Notes: generated by a model not told the origin, from the sequence alone. Shown: positions 35,163-44,084, numbered from the stretch's first letter. The stretch: 64,000 nt of DNA from Bacteroidota bacterium (GCA_030835135.1 JAUQWO010000081.1:1-64000), one strand, 5' to 3'. Numbers and translations: made by a program.

Positions 35163-36446
35163 TCACTGAAACTCCATCACCCGGTAACTTTCCCACCAGT
35201 TCGTGATCGCATAGGTCGATACGTAATACCCCGGATAGAACGGCGGCCGGAATGCCTGGTCGCCCAACCGGTCGTCGTACCGGTAGCGCTTCGAGAACCC
35301 CGACGTGATCGTGGAGCCGGAGAACTGACCGATGGCACCGCGGACTTGCTGCACGATCGAACCCAGGACGCGCAGTTCGCCGCTCACGGGACGGGAATTG
35401 TAGTTCTCCGCGGTGAAGGAACCGTCCCTGCAGAAAATGCTCCCATGGATCTCACAGTTCGAGTTGTTCGCCGCATTGTTCTTCACGACCACATTGTCCT
35501 CGGCAACAAGGCCCAGGACGTCATCGCTTGTCGTAAAACGGGGATTGCGCTCGTACAGGACGTCGTTGTGGATGTACATAGAGTTCTCTGACGTCAACGT
35601 CAGCTTGCCATCCAGCGTGCCTTCGACGCCGACGGTATTCGTCCCGAGGATCACCCCGTTGAAGCCGGGATCGTTGAGGTCGACCGAATCGATGATCGGA
35701 CTGGTCGGCAACGTGCCACCACGGATGTACGCCTTCCCGTCATTGTTCGCGGTCGTGCCGGGAGAAAGCGTCACGAAGATGTCGGTGGTGTACCGCCGCC
35801 CGCCACCAACACTGGCCGACACGATCTCGGCAAGACTGTTCGGGAATTCGATCGGAGCGATGCCCGTCTCATAGCCATCCTTGAAGATCGCCTTGTTCGT
35901 GCCGCTGCCGACCTTGGGCGGATCGAATCCCTTCGCGGTCGTCGCCTTCTGCATGAACACCGGGCTGCCGCTGATATGCAGGTTCCCGTTCGAATGCACG
36001 CGGCCCCACACGGTGTCCTTCGTGATCCAGAAGACGTTCCCCTCGAAATCGGTCATCCAGGCGAACAGCGTGAAGCTGTTCTTCTTGTTCCGGTCGAAGA
36101 AGACCTCGACCGTATCATGCAGGGAGCCGCTGCCCAGGGGGTACGTCGAGACACACCGCATCCGGAGGCGACTGCTGCTGACCGCTTCGATCCCGGCGGT
36201 GTACGACCCGACGAAATTGTCCCCGGTGAAGGTCTTGCTCACCGTCGACCAATCCGTCGAGTCCTGGTAGAACTTCGCCAGCCGGGCATTTGCCCCGGCA
36301 AGGGCGATGTTATGGGACGACGTCATGGACGTGTACATCGACATGTTCGTCACTGCCTGCGTCGACACGTTCGCGACGTTCATGGCGATATACCCCAGGA
36401 TCGTCGAAAAGCCGATGACAAGAATGAGTCCTGCTTTGCCGCCCAT
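35163..36446 (-). CDS. DUF4900/PilX-like membrane-anchored protein
   Basis: The 427-residue protein starts after a strong GGAGGTAAGG. An N-terminal hydrophobic helix (GLILVIGFSTILGYIAMNVA) resembles pilin/PilX N-termini but lacks the prepilin cleavage site and the Glu at +5. The middle carries GRVHSNGNLHISGSPVF, which I associate with DUF4900. A long beta-rich region follows, with an IHGSIFCRDGSF-type repeat of the same pattern near residue 345. It is the last of three pilin-like genes. Confidence 0.65.
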   Translation of the reverse strand: MGGKAGLILVIGFSTILGYIAMNVANVSTQAVTNMSMYTSMTSSHNIALAGANARLAKFYQDSTDWSTVSKTFTGDNFVGSYTAGIEAVSSSRLRMRCVSTYPLGSGSLHDTVEVFFDRNKKNSFTLFAWMTDFEGNVFWITKDTVWGRVHSNGNLHISGSPVFMQKATTAKGFDPPKVGSGTNKAIFKDGYETGIAPIEFPNSLAEIVSASVGGGRRYTTDIFVTLSPGTTANNDGKAYIRGGTLPTSPIIDSVDLNDPGFNGVILGTNTVGVEGTLDGKLTLTSENSMYIHNDVLYERNPRFTTSDDVLGLVAEDNVVVKNNAANNSNCEIHGSIFCRDGSFTAENYNSRPVSGELRVLGSIVQQVRGAIGQFSGSTITSGFSKRYRYDDRLGDQAFRPPFYPGYYVSTYAITNWWESYRVMEFQ

Positions 36447-36451
36447 CGTCC

Positions 36452-37066
36452 TTACCTCCGGGAATTCTGCGATGCGAGCCGCGTCTGCTGCCAGTACGAG
36501 CTCGAATGCAGTGAATTGGTCGGACCGACGCCGCTGGTGCCGGCGGAATGGATGGCGTACGGGTTCTGCACCTCAAGGGTGATCTCGACTTCGTGGATCT
36601 CGGACAACCGGTCCGTCTGCACCGGGACCGTGAGTTGCTCACCCGACATCGCCAGGTAGCGCAGCCGGAACATGGTCACCACACCCACCTTCAAGCCGTT
36701 CGTGCCATTCACGGTGCGGTAGACGAACCGGTCGCGCTGGTTGTCCGTGTAGTTCAGCTCGGTGGAGTCTCCGGCGAAGTACCGCACCGTATCCAGCCCT
36801 GATCCGTCACGATCGAGATCGATCAGGAACGTGATGCTGGAACTGTCAGCTGCGAGCACCGTCCGTTCGTTCTCCGGAACGCCGAAGCCCATGTTCCGGA
36901 ATTCGCCTTCCAGCACCTGCACGGTCGTCACGAGGATCTCCTGGACGCTCATGTCTCCTTCGTACACGGAGTACGTTTCGGCGGCGATGTCATTCACCGT
37001 CAAAACGTTGATCATGAGCATACTGCCCAGGACGATCGAACAGATCATATCAATTGAGTCGGCCAT
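36452..37066 (-). CDS. Pilin-like membrane-anchored protein (unknown family)
   Basis: The 204-residue protein has one N-terminal hydrophobic helix (MICSIVLGSMLMINVLTV) followed by an extended extracytoplasmic domain. The pattern LVTTVQVLEGEFRNMGFGVP resembles the helix after the anchor in minor pseudopilins of the PilW type. No prepilin peptidase site is visible. It lies 5 nt upstream of the DUF4900 gene and 12 nt after its partner. Confidence 0.6.
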   Translation of the reverse strand: MADSIDMICSIVLGSMLMINVLTVNDIAAETYSVYEGDMSVQEILVTTVQVLEGEFRNMGFGVPENERTVLAADSSSITFLIDLDRDGSGLDTVRYFAGDSTELNYTDNQRDRFVYRTVNGTNGLKVGVVTMFRLRYLAMSGEQLTVPVQTDRLSEIHEVEITLEVQNPYAIHSAGTSGVGPTNSLHSSSYWQQTRLASQNSRR

Positions 37067-37078
37067 GGCTCCATCCCA

Positions 37079-37600
37079 TCAGTCAAAGTGAAAGTAACCC
37101 ATCACGAACGAGGCCCGCAGCGTATCCACCGGATCCTGACTCGCCGGGAACGTGCGGTAGATCTTCATATCCAGGCGCTTGACGAAGGTCCGGGAGTTCA
37201 TCTCTCTCTCGAGATCATTCACGTCCACATAGAACACCTTGAATTCCGCGCGATACCGGCGGTTCGATGTTCCGGCCTCTTTGTTGAGCGTGAGACCGTT
37301 GAAATCGTCAAAGTCGTTGAATGCTGCCAGCGAATCCTCCCCATACTCCGGACCCAGACAGGTCGGAGAGGTGAGAGAATACGCGTTGGCCAGACCCACA
37401 TGCGACGTGTCGGTGATATTGTCGAAAGCCATCCCTTGCGCCATCTCGATGTAGGACGTGGTCATCGTGGAAAGGAAGATGCCATCCTGGCCACTGCTGA
37501 TGGCATCACCTGCGTTGCCCGTCAGCTCGTAGAAGTTCACGATGACCGACGACAGCAGCATGAATGCCGCGAGTGTCAACAGTGTATGATTTATGCCCAT
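37079..37600 (-). CDS. Pilin-like membrane-anchored protein (unknown family)
   Basis: The open frame extends to 37792, but the start at 37600 follows GAGG and gives a compact 173-residue protein with an N-terminal membrane helix (HTLLTLAAFMLLSSVIVNFY). The remainder is hydrophilic with a beta-rich end (RYRAEFKVFYVDVND). It has the same layout as the next gene and is the first of the three-gene operon. I do not recognise the family. Confidence 0.6.
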   Translation of the reverse strand: MGINHTLLTLAAFMLLSSVIVNFYELTGNAGDAISSGQDGIFLSTMTTSYIEMAQGMAFDNITDTSHVGLANAYSLTSPTCLGPEYGEDSLAAFNDFDDFNGLTLNKEAGTSNRRYRAEFKVFYVDVNDLEREMNSRTFVKRLDMKIYRTFPASQDPVDTLRASFVMGYFHFD

Positions 37601-37662
37601 TGCTGCCTCTTCCCGTTGTCTTTGCTTCCACGGGGAAAGCTTCAAAGAGCATGCCGGGGTGG

Positions 37663-37704
37663 AGGTGGCTAACGCGGGAGAAAATCGGCTCAAAAGGTGG
37701 CTAA
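37663..37704. promoter_or_regulatory. Two direct copies of AGGTGGCTAA before the pilin-like operon
   Basis: Copies at 37663-37672 and 37695-37704 are exactly 32 bp apart, about three helical turns, and flank the putative promoter start. They could be paired binding sites for one regulator. Confidence 0.45.
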
Positions 37705-37731
37705 AAACGGAGGGGGGATTGTAGGAGTTGC
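37703..37731 (-). promoter_or_regulatory. ECF-like promoter candidate for the pilin-like operon
   Basis: On the minus strand GCAACT (37731-37726) is followed 16 nt later by CGTTTTT (37709-37703). Spacing is identical to that of the tricorn site. Confidence 0.4.
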
Positions 37732-37741
37732 AAAGGTAAGT

Positions 37742-37779
37742 AAAAAATGACCGCCTCCTATGTGTGGTAGGAGGCGGTC
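37742..37779 (-). terminator. Terminator of the methyltransferase/MTHFR gene
   Basis: A perfect 12-bp stem, GACCGCCTCCTA with its complement around a 7-nt loop, is followed on the minus strand by a six-T run. Confidence 0.92.
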
Positions 37780-37791
37780 CGGATGCCACCA

Positions 37792-39621
37792 TTACTCAAG
37801 CATCATGAAGATCCCCTCGATGCGCCCCATGGGCGCCGAGAGCTGCACCCCGGCCACGGACGTTCGGACGTACTGGTACGTCTCGCGCGCGATCGCGACG
37901 CCCTCGTGGAACCCCTCTTCCTTCGTCGTCGTCTTCCGCATGCGGTCCAGGATCTCCGCGGGCACCGATGCACCGGGCACTTCATTGTTCATGAATTCTG
38001 CGTTCCGGTACGACACCAATGGCCAGATGCCGCAGATGAGCGGGATCTTGACGTGCTCGATCTTCCTGATGAAGTTGTCCAGGATGCGCAGATCGAACAC
38101 CGGCTGCGTGATCATGTACTCCGCCCCCGCTTCGATCTTCCAGTCCAGCCGCCGCAACTCTTCATCCAGATTGATCGCACCGGGATTCACGCCCACCCCA
38201 ACGCTGAACCCGGTCGGGTCCCCGATCGGGTTCCCCGCCAGGTCCAACCCGTGGTTCAACCGCGTGATGATGTTCGTCAGGCCGATCGCATCCACATCGA
38301 ACACCGCCGTGGCCTGCGGATAATTGCCCAGTTTCGGCGGGTCGCCGGTGATGGCAAGGACATTCCGCAAACCCAGGGCCCACGCACCCAGCAGGTCAGA
38401 CTGCATGCCGATCACATTCCTGTCACGGCATGCGAAATGCAGGACGGTCTCGATCCCCACCTCCCGCTGCAGAATGGCGGCCAGGGCAAGCGCCGACATG
38501 CGCGCCGACGCCCGCGGACCATCCGGGATATTGATCGCATCGATCCCGAAATGATGCAGCTTCCGCGCCCGGTCCACCTGGGCGGAGGGCGTGACACCCT
38601 TGGGTGACACCAGTTCCACCAGCGTGACGAACTGCTTCTTCACGATCTTGTTGCTGAGCCGCGATTTCTCCTTCTGCGGAACGACCTTCACGGCCTCGGG
38701 CGCAACGATCTTCATTTCGACCGTCGGCTTGTCCATCCGCTTGGCCGGCTGGAGCGCCTGCACCGCCCGGCGGATCGCCCGGATATGGTCCGGGTTGGTG
38801 CCGCAGCACCCGCCCACGATCGTTGCGCCGGTCTGGATGAACCGCTTCGCGTACTCCGCGATGTATTCAGGCGAGGTCATATAGATGTTGCGTCCGCCCA
38901 CATTCTGCGGGACACCGGCATTCGGCTGCACGGAGATCGGCAGCTTCGTCATCGCCTTCAGATCTTCCAGCGCATCCAGCATCGCCTTCGGACCGACCGA
39001 GCAGTTCAACCCGACGATGTCGATCGCGGCATCCGCCGTCTCCAGGATGAAGGACGCCAGCGGCGCACCACTGAGCAGCACGCCATCATCATTCACGGTC
39101 ATCTGGGCCATGAGCGGGATCGTGGCGTCGAGCTCCCGCACGGCCTTCACCGCCTGAAGCAATTCGCTGACCAGACTGAACGTCTCGAGCACGATCAGGT
39201 CCACGCCACCGTCCAGCAACCCCTTGATCTGCTCTCTGAAGATCTCCCGCACCTCGTCGAACGACAGCTTCCCGATCGGCTCGATCTGCACACCTATCGG
39301 ACCAACGGAACCGGCCACGTACGTCGAATCGCCGGCGACCTTCCGCGCGATCTCCGCACCCTTCTTATTGATGTCGTAGACCCTGGTCTCCAATCCGTGC
39401 GGGGCGAGTTTGATCCGGTTCGCGCCGAACGTGTTGGTCTCGATCACATCCGCCCCTGCCTGGATGTAGTCCTTGTGGATCTCTGCCACGAGGTCCGCAT
39501 TGGTGAGGTTCAGCTCATCGAAGCACGTGTTGATGTAGACGCCCTTTTCGTACAGATAGGTGCCAACACCACCGTCGAACACGATCACTTCGTTGTGCAG
39601 CCGCTCCCTGAAGGGCTTCAT
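37792..39621 (-). CDS. Bifunctional homocysteine S-methyltransferase / methylenetetrahydrofolate reductase
   Basis: The 609-residue fusion has an N-terminal homocysteine methyltransferase barrel (residues ~1-290). Zinc cysteines are in GLNCSVGP and IVGGCCGTNPDH. A C-terminal MTHFR barrel (~315-600) shows FACRDRN and VLAITGDPPK. The layout matches YitJ-type enzymes; there is no cobalamin-binding module. It supplies methionine from methyl-folate made in the same chain. I looked for a SAM riboswitch in the short leader and found none. A strong terminator follows. Confidence 0.93.
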   Translation of the reverse strand: MKPFRERLHNEVIVFDGGVGTYLYEKGVYINTCFDELNLTNADLVAEIHKDYIQAGADVIETNTFGANRIKLAPHGLETRVYDINKKGAEIARKVAGDSTYVAGSVGPIGVQIEPIGKLSFDEVREIFREQIKGLLDGGVDLIVLETFSLVSELLQAVKAVRELDATIPLMAQMTVNDDGVLLSGAPLASFILETADAAIDIVGLNCSVGPKAMLDALEDLKAMTKLPISVQPNAGVPQNVGGRNIYMTSPEYIAEYAKRFIQTGATIVGGCCGTNPDHIRAIRRAVQALQPAKRMDKPTVEMKIVAPEAVKVVPQKEKSRLSNKIVKKQFVTLVELVSPKGVTPSAQVDRARKLHHFGIDAINIPDGPRASARMSALALAAILQREVGIETVLHFACRDRNVIGMQSDLLGAWALGLRNVLAITGDPPKLGNYPQATAVFDVDAIGLTNIITRLNHGLDLAGNPIGDPTGFSVGVGVNPGAINLDEELRRLDWKIEAGAEYMITQPVFDLRILDNFIRKIEHVKIPLICGIWPLVSYRNAEFMNNEVPGASVPAEILDRMRKTTTKEEGFHEGVAIARETYQYVRTSVAGVQLSAPMGRIEGIFMMLE

Positions 39622-39659
39622 GTCAATTCCATGCTGTGTGTGTGCCGTTCATGCACCCC

Positions 39660-39690
39660 ATTATACGAACTTTTCTGAACAAATTGGCAA
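39660..39690 (-). promoter_or_regulatory. Promoter of the methyltransferase/MTHFR gene
   Basis: On the minus strand TTGCCA (39690-39685) and a perfect TATAAT (39665-39660) are 19 bp apart, slightly long. Its -35 lies back to back with that of the divergent esterase promoter. Confidence 0.45.
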
Positions 39691-39693
39691 ATC

Positions 39694-39722
39694 TTGACTC
39701 TCGGAGGGGATTTCCCTATCAT
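39694..39722 (+). promoter_or_regulatory. Promoter of the esterase gene (predicted leaderless start)
   Basis: TTGACT (39694-39699), exactly 17 bp, TATCAT (39717-39722), then 6 nt and the ATG at 39729. Transcription should begin on the start codon. Confidence 0.6.
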
Positions 39723-39728
39723 TTCCGC

Positions 39729-40448
39729 ATGGAGAGAGAATATCTTCGGACGCACAGCGCTGTCCTCGGTACGGAGATGGAGATGCTGGTGTTCGGGCAC
39801 GCAGGGACCCCGGTCCTGGTGTTCCCGACGGCGAAGGGAAGGTATTCCGAGTACGAGGACCGCGGGATGATCGGGGCCATCGGCGAACTCCTGCACGACG
39901 GCACCATTCAGGTGTTCTGCGTGGATGGCATCGACACGGAGTCGTGGTACAACGAGTCCCTGCCGCCCCGCGAGCGGGTCCTCCGCCATGTCGCCTATGA
40001 GCGGTACGTCATCGAGGAGGTCCTCCCGCTCATGCGCACACGCAACCCGATCGAAAAACTGACCGTGACGGGGTGCGGGTTCGGCGCCTATCATGCGGTG
40101 AACTTTTCTCTCCGTCATCCCGACCTCGTGGACACGTGCATCGCGCTGAGCGGACACTATGATATCCGGCCGCTCCTCGATGGCTACTTCGACAACGACT
40201 GCTACTACAATAATCCTGTTGAATACCTCCCCCGCCTCACGGATCCCTGGTTCCTTAACCTCTTCCGCACGAAGGTCAGGTTCATCATCGCCGCGGGGGA
40301 ATCAGATATCCACCTCGAATCCAGCCTCCAGCTCTCCCGGCTGCTCGACGCCAAACACGTCCGCCACTGGCTCGACATCTGGGGGGACCATACGCAGCAC
40401 GACTGGCGCTGGTGGAAGATGATGATCAGAAAATTCCTCGACGACTAA
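39729..40448 (+). CDS. Esterase-like alpha/beta-hydrolase
   Basis: The 239-residue protein begins MEREYLRTHSAVLGTEMEML; a longer open frame to 39636 covers the promoter and is not used. The nucleophile elbow of the esterase-D-like fold should be TVTGCGFGAYHAV (about residue 116). It reads G-C-G-F-G, so a cysteine stands where most members have serine. FIIAAGESDIHLESS and WGDHTQHDWRWW supply plausible acid and histidine residues. The substrate is unknown. It probably forms an operon with the oligopeptidase 9 nt downstream. Confidence 0.75.
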   Translation: MEREYLRTHSAVLGTEMEMLVFGHAGTPVLVFPTAKGRYSEYEDRGMIGAIGELLHDGTIQVFCVDGIDTESWYNESLPPRERVLRHVAYERYVIEEVLPLMRTRNPIEKLTVTGCGFGAYHAVNFSLRHPDLVDTCIALSGHYDIRPLLDGYFDNDCYYNNPVEYLPRLTDPWFLNLFRTKVRFIIAAGESDIHLESSLQLSRLLDAKHVRHWLDIWGDHTQHDWRWWKMMIRKFLDD

Positions 40449-40457
40449 GGAGTCACC

Positions 40458-42287
40458 GTGTCCGACGCACCCCTCGCCACCGAACGGGACCGTTCCAGGA
40501 TCCCGGCGGCCTATACGTGGGATCTCAGCCCCGTCTATCCATCCCTCGATGCCTGGCGCACCGCCAAAGATGCGTTCGTTGCACGCCTTCCGGCGATCGA
40601 TGGGTTCCGCGGGACCCTCGGGTCGTCCGCGCAACGGCTGCGTGCCTGCCTCGACCTGACCAGCGACATCGGCAAGGAATTCTCGAGACTCTATACGTTC
40701 GTCTCAGCGCAGGCCGACATCGATACACGCGATTCGAACTTCCTCGCTCTCCAGCAGGAGATCGGTCAGATCGGCACAGACCTCGGCACACGGACGGCGT
40801 TCATCGAGCCGGAGATCCTGACGATCGATCGCACGGTGATCGACCGCTTCTTCACCGAGGAGCCGGGCCTGGCGATCCACCGTATGGCGATCGACGATGT
40901 GCTCCGGCGGAAGGAGCACACCGGTACCGAGGCCGAGGAGCGCATCATCGCCGAGGCAGGACTCATGGCCGAAACGCCGGGGGCGATCTATACTGTCTTC
41001 TCGAACGCGGATTTCCCGTTCGCCGAGGTGACCCTCAGCGATGGGAAGACCGTGAAACTGGACCGGGCCGCATTTCCGCTGTTCCGGACGTTGCCCGACC
41101 GCGAGGACCGCAGGAAGGTGTTCGAAGGGTACTTTGGACGGATGCACGACTACCGGCGCACGATCGGCACGCAGCTCTATAGTGAAGTGAAGAAGAATCT
41201 CTTCTATCAGCGTGCCCGGAAGTATCCGTCGTGCCTGCATGCTGCCCTGCACGGGAACAACATTCCTGTCGAGGTCTATCACGCGCTCATCGCCAACGTC
41301 CATGGCGCGTTCCCCGTCTTCCACCGGTATCTGGACCTGCGCCGGAGACTTCTCGGGGTCGACAAGCTTCACTACCACGATCTGTATGCCCACGTCGTTC
41401 CGGGCGTCACACTCGCATACACGTTCTGGGAAGCGCGCGATGTCATCCTGGCATCGGTGGCCCCGTTGGGAGAGGAGTATCAGCACGTGGCGTCGCGGGC
41501 GTTCGCGGAGCGGTGGATGGATGTGTTCCCGAGCGAGGGGAAGATCGGCGGGGCCTACTCCAACGGCGCGGTATATGACGTCCACCCGTACATCCTGCTC
41601 AACTACAATGGCCGGTACGACGATGTCAGCACCGTGACGCACGAGCTCGGACACACGATGCACAGCTATCGTTCGAACGCCGCCCAGCCGTATGCCACGT
41701 CCCGGTATTCGATCTTCGTTGCCGAGGTCGCATCCACGTTCAATGAGGCACTCCTCCTGGAGCACGTCCTGAAGAACGTCACCGACCGGGATATCCGGCT
41801 GTCGCTCCTCATGGATTATCTGGATGGTATCCGTGCGACGATGTTCCGCCAGACCACATTCGCGGAGTTCGAACTGCGCATCCATGAACATGCGGAGAAG
41901 GGGGAATCGCTCACCGGTGATTCGTTGAACGCGCTCTACGGTGAATTGACGAGGACATATTACGGCCATGATGCGGGGGTGTGCACTGTGGACGCGTACG
42001 TCGATGCGGAATGGGCGGGGATCCCGCACTTCTTCTACAACTTCTATGTGTTCCAGTACGCCACGTCGCTCACGGCCTCCGCGGCGCTCTCCGAACAGGT
42101 GCTGTCCGGCGACAAGGATGCGACGAAGCGCTATCTGGAACTCCTGTCGGCGGGAGGATCGGACTATCCGATCGAGCTCCTCCGGAAGGCAGGGGTGGAC
42201 ATGACCACGGCGGAGCCGTTCAACGCACTGATCAGGAAGATGGAACGGGCGATCCTGGAAGTAGAGAAGATCATGAAAAGTAAATAA
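40458..42287 (+). CDS. pepF: Oligoendopeptidase F (M3 family metallopeptidase)
   Basis: The 609-residue protein starts at a GTG after AAGGAG. The zinc site THELGHTMHSY lies near residue 395, with the third ligand in VAEVASTFNEALL about 30 residues on. The N-terminal helical half (AAYTWDLSPVYPSLDAWRTAK) and length match the PepF/M3B group. It degrades oligopeptides in the cytoplasm. Confidence 0.94.
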   Translation: MSDAPLATERDRSRIPAAYTWDLSPVYPSLDAWRTAKDAFVARLPAIDGFRGTLGSSAQRLRACLDLTSDIGKEFSRLYTFVSAQADIDTRDSNFLALQQEIGQIGTDLGTRTAFIEPEILTIDRTVIDRFFTEEPGLAIHRMAIDDVLRRKEHTGTEAEERIIAEAGLMAETPGAIYTVFSNADFPFAEVTLSDGKTVKLDRAAFPLFRTLPDREDRRKVFEGYFGRMHDYRRTIGTQLYSEVKKNLFYQRARKYPSCLHAALHGNNIPVEVYHALIANVHGAFPVFHRYLDLRRRLLGVDKLHYHDLYAHVVPGVTLAYTFWEARDVILASVAPLGEEYQHVASRAFAERWMDVFPSEGKIGGAYSNGAVYDVHPYILLNYNGRYDDVSTVTHELGHTMHSYRSNAAQPYATSRYSIFVAEVASTFNEALLLEHVLKNVTDRDIRLSLLMDYLDGIRATMFRQTTFAEFELRIHEHAEKGESLTGDSLNALYGELTRTYYGHDAGVCTVDAYVDAEWAGIPHFFYNFYVFQYATSLTASAALSEQVLSGDKDATKRYLELLSAGGSDYPIELLRKAGVDMTTAEPFNALIRKMERAILEVEKIMKSK

Positions 42288-42289
42288 TG

Positions 42290-42371
42290 AGGAGTGAAGA
42301 GAGGGGGAGGGATCGGCACGCGGCCGGATCTGGCCTGCTTTTTCACTCTGAACTCTTGACTCTTCACTCCT
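42290..42371. terminator. Inverted repeat at the convergent pepF/CoA-binding junction
   Basis: Perfect 12-bp arms AGGAGTGAAGAG (42290-42301) and CTCTTCACTCCT (42360-42371) enclose about 58 nt. The right arm is part of a run of imperfect CTCTTGACTCTTCACTCC-like repeats. It may stop transcription from both sides. Confidence 0.4.
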
Positions 42372-42386
42372 GACGCTTCACTGCCT

Positions 42387-42839
42387 CTACTTCGGCATTT
42401 TGCCGAAGATCTTGTTCACGAACCTGTGCACTTTGTGCACCGACCCCACCGGTTCGAGGAACATCAGGATGCACTCGCCATCCACCACCGAGGCACCGGC
42501 CTTGCGGGCGGCTTCCGCCGCAACGGAGGAATTGGAACCGGGTTGCATCCACACGTGCTTCATACCCCGCGTCAGCGCATCCTCGACGACAAGTTGCGTT
42601 ATGGCAGGCGGCACCACCGTCACGATCGACGCCACGTCGGGAGGCAATGACCGCACATCCCTGTAACACTTCTCCCCCTCGACGGTCTCGTGCGACGGAT
42701 GGACGGGGTACACCGTCAACCCCTTCTCCTTCATCGTCCGGAACACCGTGTTGCCGAACTTCTTCCGGTCGGCCGACACGCCGATGACCGCATAGGCCGG
42801 CGATTCGAAAAATGCATCAACGTCTGCTTTGCTGGACAT
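42387..42839 (-). CDS. CoA-binding domain protein (YccU-like)
   Basis: ATG 42839, after AGAGGTG, gives 150 residues. The Rossmann-like CoA-binding fold shows YAVIGVSADRKKFGNTV, GLTVYPVHPSHETVEG and VWMQPGSNSS. It resembles small stand-alone CoA-binding proteins related to the succinyl-CoA ligase alpha domain. Its role is unknown. It is monocistronic. Confidence 0.85.
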   Translation of the reverse strand: MSSKADVDAFFESPAYAVIGVSADRKKFGNTVFRTMKEKGLTVYPVHPSHETVEGEKCYRDVRSLPPDVASIVTVVPPAITQLVVEDALTRGMKHVWMQPGSNSSVAAEAARKAGASVVDGECILMFLEPVGSVHKVHRFVNKIFGKMPK

Positions 42840-42892
42840 GATCACCTCTCTGTGCTGGTGTTCGTTCATGGAAAGCATGAAGTGATATGACT

Positions 42893-42978
42893 CCGGGGGA
42901 GGGGCCCCTGTCCCGCGAAACCGCCGGGGGAAGCGCATTCATCAGACAGGTTTCGTGGAACAGGGGCCTCTCCCCCGG
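42893..42978. repeat. 29-bp inverted repeat
   Basis: Arms at 42893-42921 and 42950-42978 match at 26 of 29 positions around a 28-nt loop. It lies between the CoA-binding gene and the PyrD-like gene. No T-run is present, so it is not a classic terminator. Confidence 0.75.
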
Positions 42979-43025
42979 GCCGGGACACGTGAAGAGTGTG
43001 TTCCTCCCCACGGTACGAGACCTGG

Positions 43026-43073
43026 AGCACAAAGGCCGTCCTCCCGCGGAGCGGGACGGAACGGCCTTGTGCT
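43026..43073 (-). terminator. Hairpin after the PyrD-like gene
   Basis: Arms around AGCACAAAGGCCGT and ACGGCCTTGTGCT pair with one bulged base; the loop region can extend the stem. No T-run follows on either strand. It probably marks the end of the PFOR/PyrD-like operon. Confidence 0.45.
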
Positions 43074-43094
43074 ACGGTGATACGGTACCGCAGA

Positions 43095-44084
43095 TCACTT
43101 GAAGCGGTTGAGCGCCTTCATGTAATTGGCGCGCTCGAATGCGGACGGGTCGGCCACCGACTTCTGGCTCATGCTCCCGCGCATCTGCTTCACCGACGTG
43201 TATTCGTGCTCGAGCAGCCAACGGTCGAGTTCCTGAAGGATCTCACCGATGCGGCCGGGCCCGTGCAGCAGCAGCGACGAGCAGATCTGCGTCACGTCTG
43301 CGCCCGCCATCAGCAGCTTCACGACGTCCTGCGCACTGTGCACGCCGCTGGTCGCCGCAAGGCTCGCCTTCACACGGCCATACAGCACCGCGACCCAGCG
43401 CAGCGGCAGACGGATCGCCTGCGATGTGCTGAGCGTGACGTTCGGCACCACCTCGAGCCCCTCGATGTCCAGGTCCGGCTGATAGAACCGGTTGAACATC
43501 ACCAGGCCATCCGCACCGGCCTGGTCGAGCTGCGCCGCCATGTGCGCCATCGAGCTGAAGAACGGGCTCAGTTTCATGGCCACGGGGATCGTGACCGTGC
43601 TCTTGACCGCCTTCAGGACATCGAGGTAGCGCTGTTCCACCGCCGCACCACTCAGCTTCGGGTCCGTCGGGATGTAATACACGTTCAGTTCGAGGGCATT
43701 CGCGCCGGCATCCTGGATCTTCTTTGCATACTGGATCCAGCCGCCAGTGGAGATGCCGTTCAGACTGCCGATGATGGGGATATCGACGGCTTCCTTGGCC
43801 TTCCGGATGTGTTCGATGTACTCATCGGGACCGAGATTGTATTCGCCGGTCTCCGGGAAGTACGAGAGCGCTTCCGCAAAGCTCTGGGTGCCGTACGACA
43901 GATAGTGCTCGAGTTCCGCTGCCTCGTGATGGATCTGCTCTTCGAACAGAGAGTACATCACGATCGCTGCCGCACCGGCATCCTCCATCCGCTTGATCCC
44001 GTCGAGAGTACGGGAGAGCGGACTGGCGGACGGCACGAGCGGATTCTTCAGCTTCAGGCCGAGATATGAGGTTGAAAGATCCAT
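43095..44084 (-). CDS. Dihydroorotate dehydrogenase-like flavoprotein
   Basis: The 329-residue TIM-barrel protein begins [23 protein letters not shown], typical of class 1 PyrD relatives. The FMN-site segments [18 protein letters not shown] and VAMKLSPFF are present. The catalytic loop that should carry Cys/Ser in true PyrD is not obvious, so annotation as a PyrD-like protein is safer. It lies 38 nt downstream of PFOR in the same direction, suggesting a redox link to ferredoxin rather than pyrimidine synthesis. Confidence 0.82.
   Translation of the reverse strand: MDLSTSYLGLKLKNPLVPSASPLSRTLDGIKRMEDAGAAAIVMYSLFEEQIHHEAAELEHYLSYGTQSFAEALSYFPETGEYNLGPDEYIEHIRKAKEAVDIPIIGSLNGISTGGWIQYAKKIQDAGANALELNVYYIPTDPKLSGAAVEQRYLDVLKAVKSTVTIPVAMKLSPFFSSMAHMAAQLDQAGADGLVMFNRFYQPDLDIEGLEVVPNVTLSTSQAIRLPLRWVAVLYGRVKASLAATSGVHSAQDVVKLLMAGADVTQICSSLLLHGPGRIGEILQELDRWLLEHEYTSVKQMRGSMSQKSVADPSAFERANYMKALNRFK

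Noticed and set aside
39622-39728. SAM riboswitch upstream of the homocysteine methyltransferase/MTHFR gene
   Set aside because: YitJ-type genes are often S-box controlled, but the predicted leader is only about 30 nt and shows none of the conserved S-box blocks.
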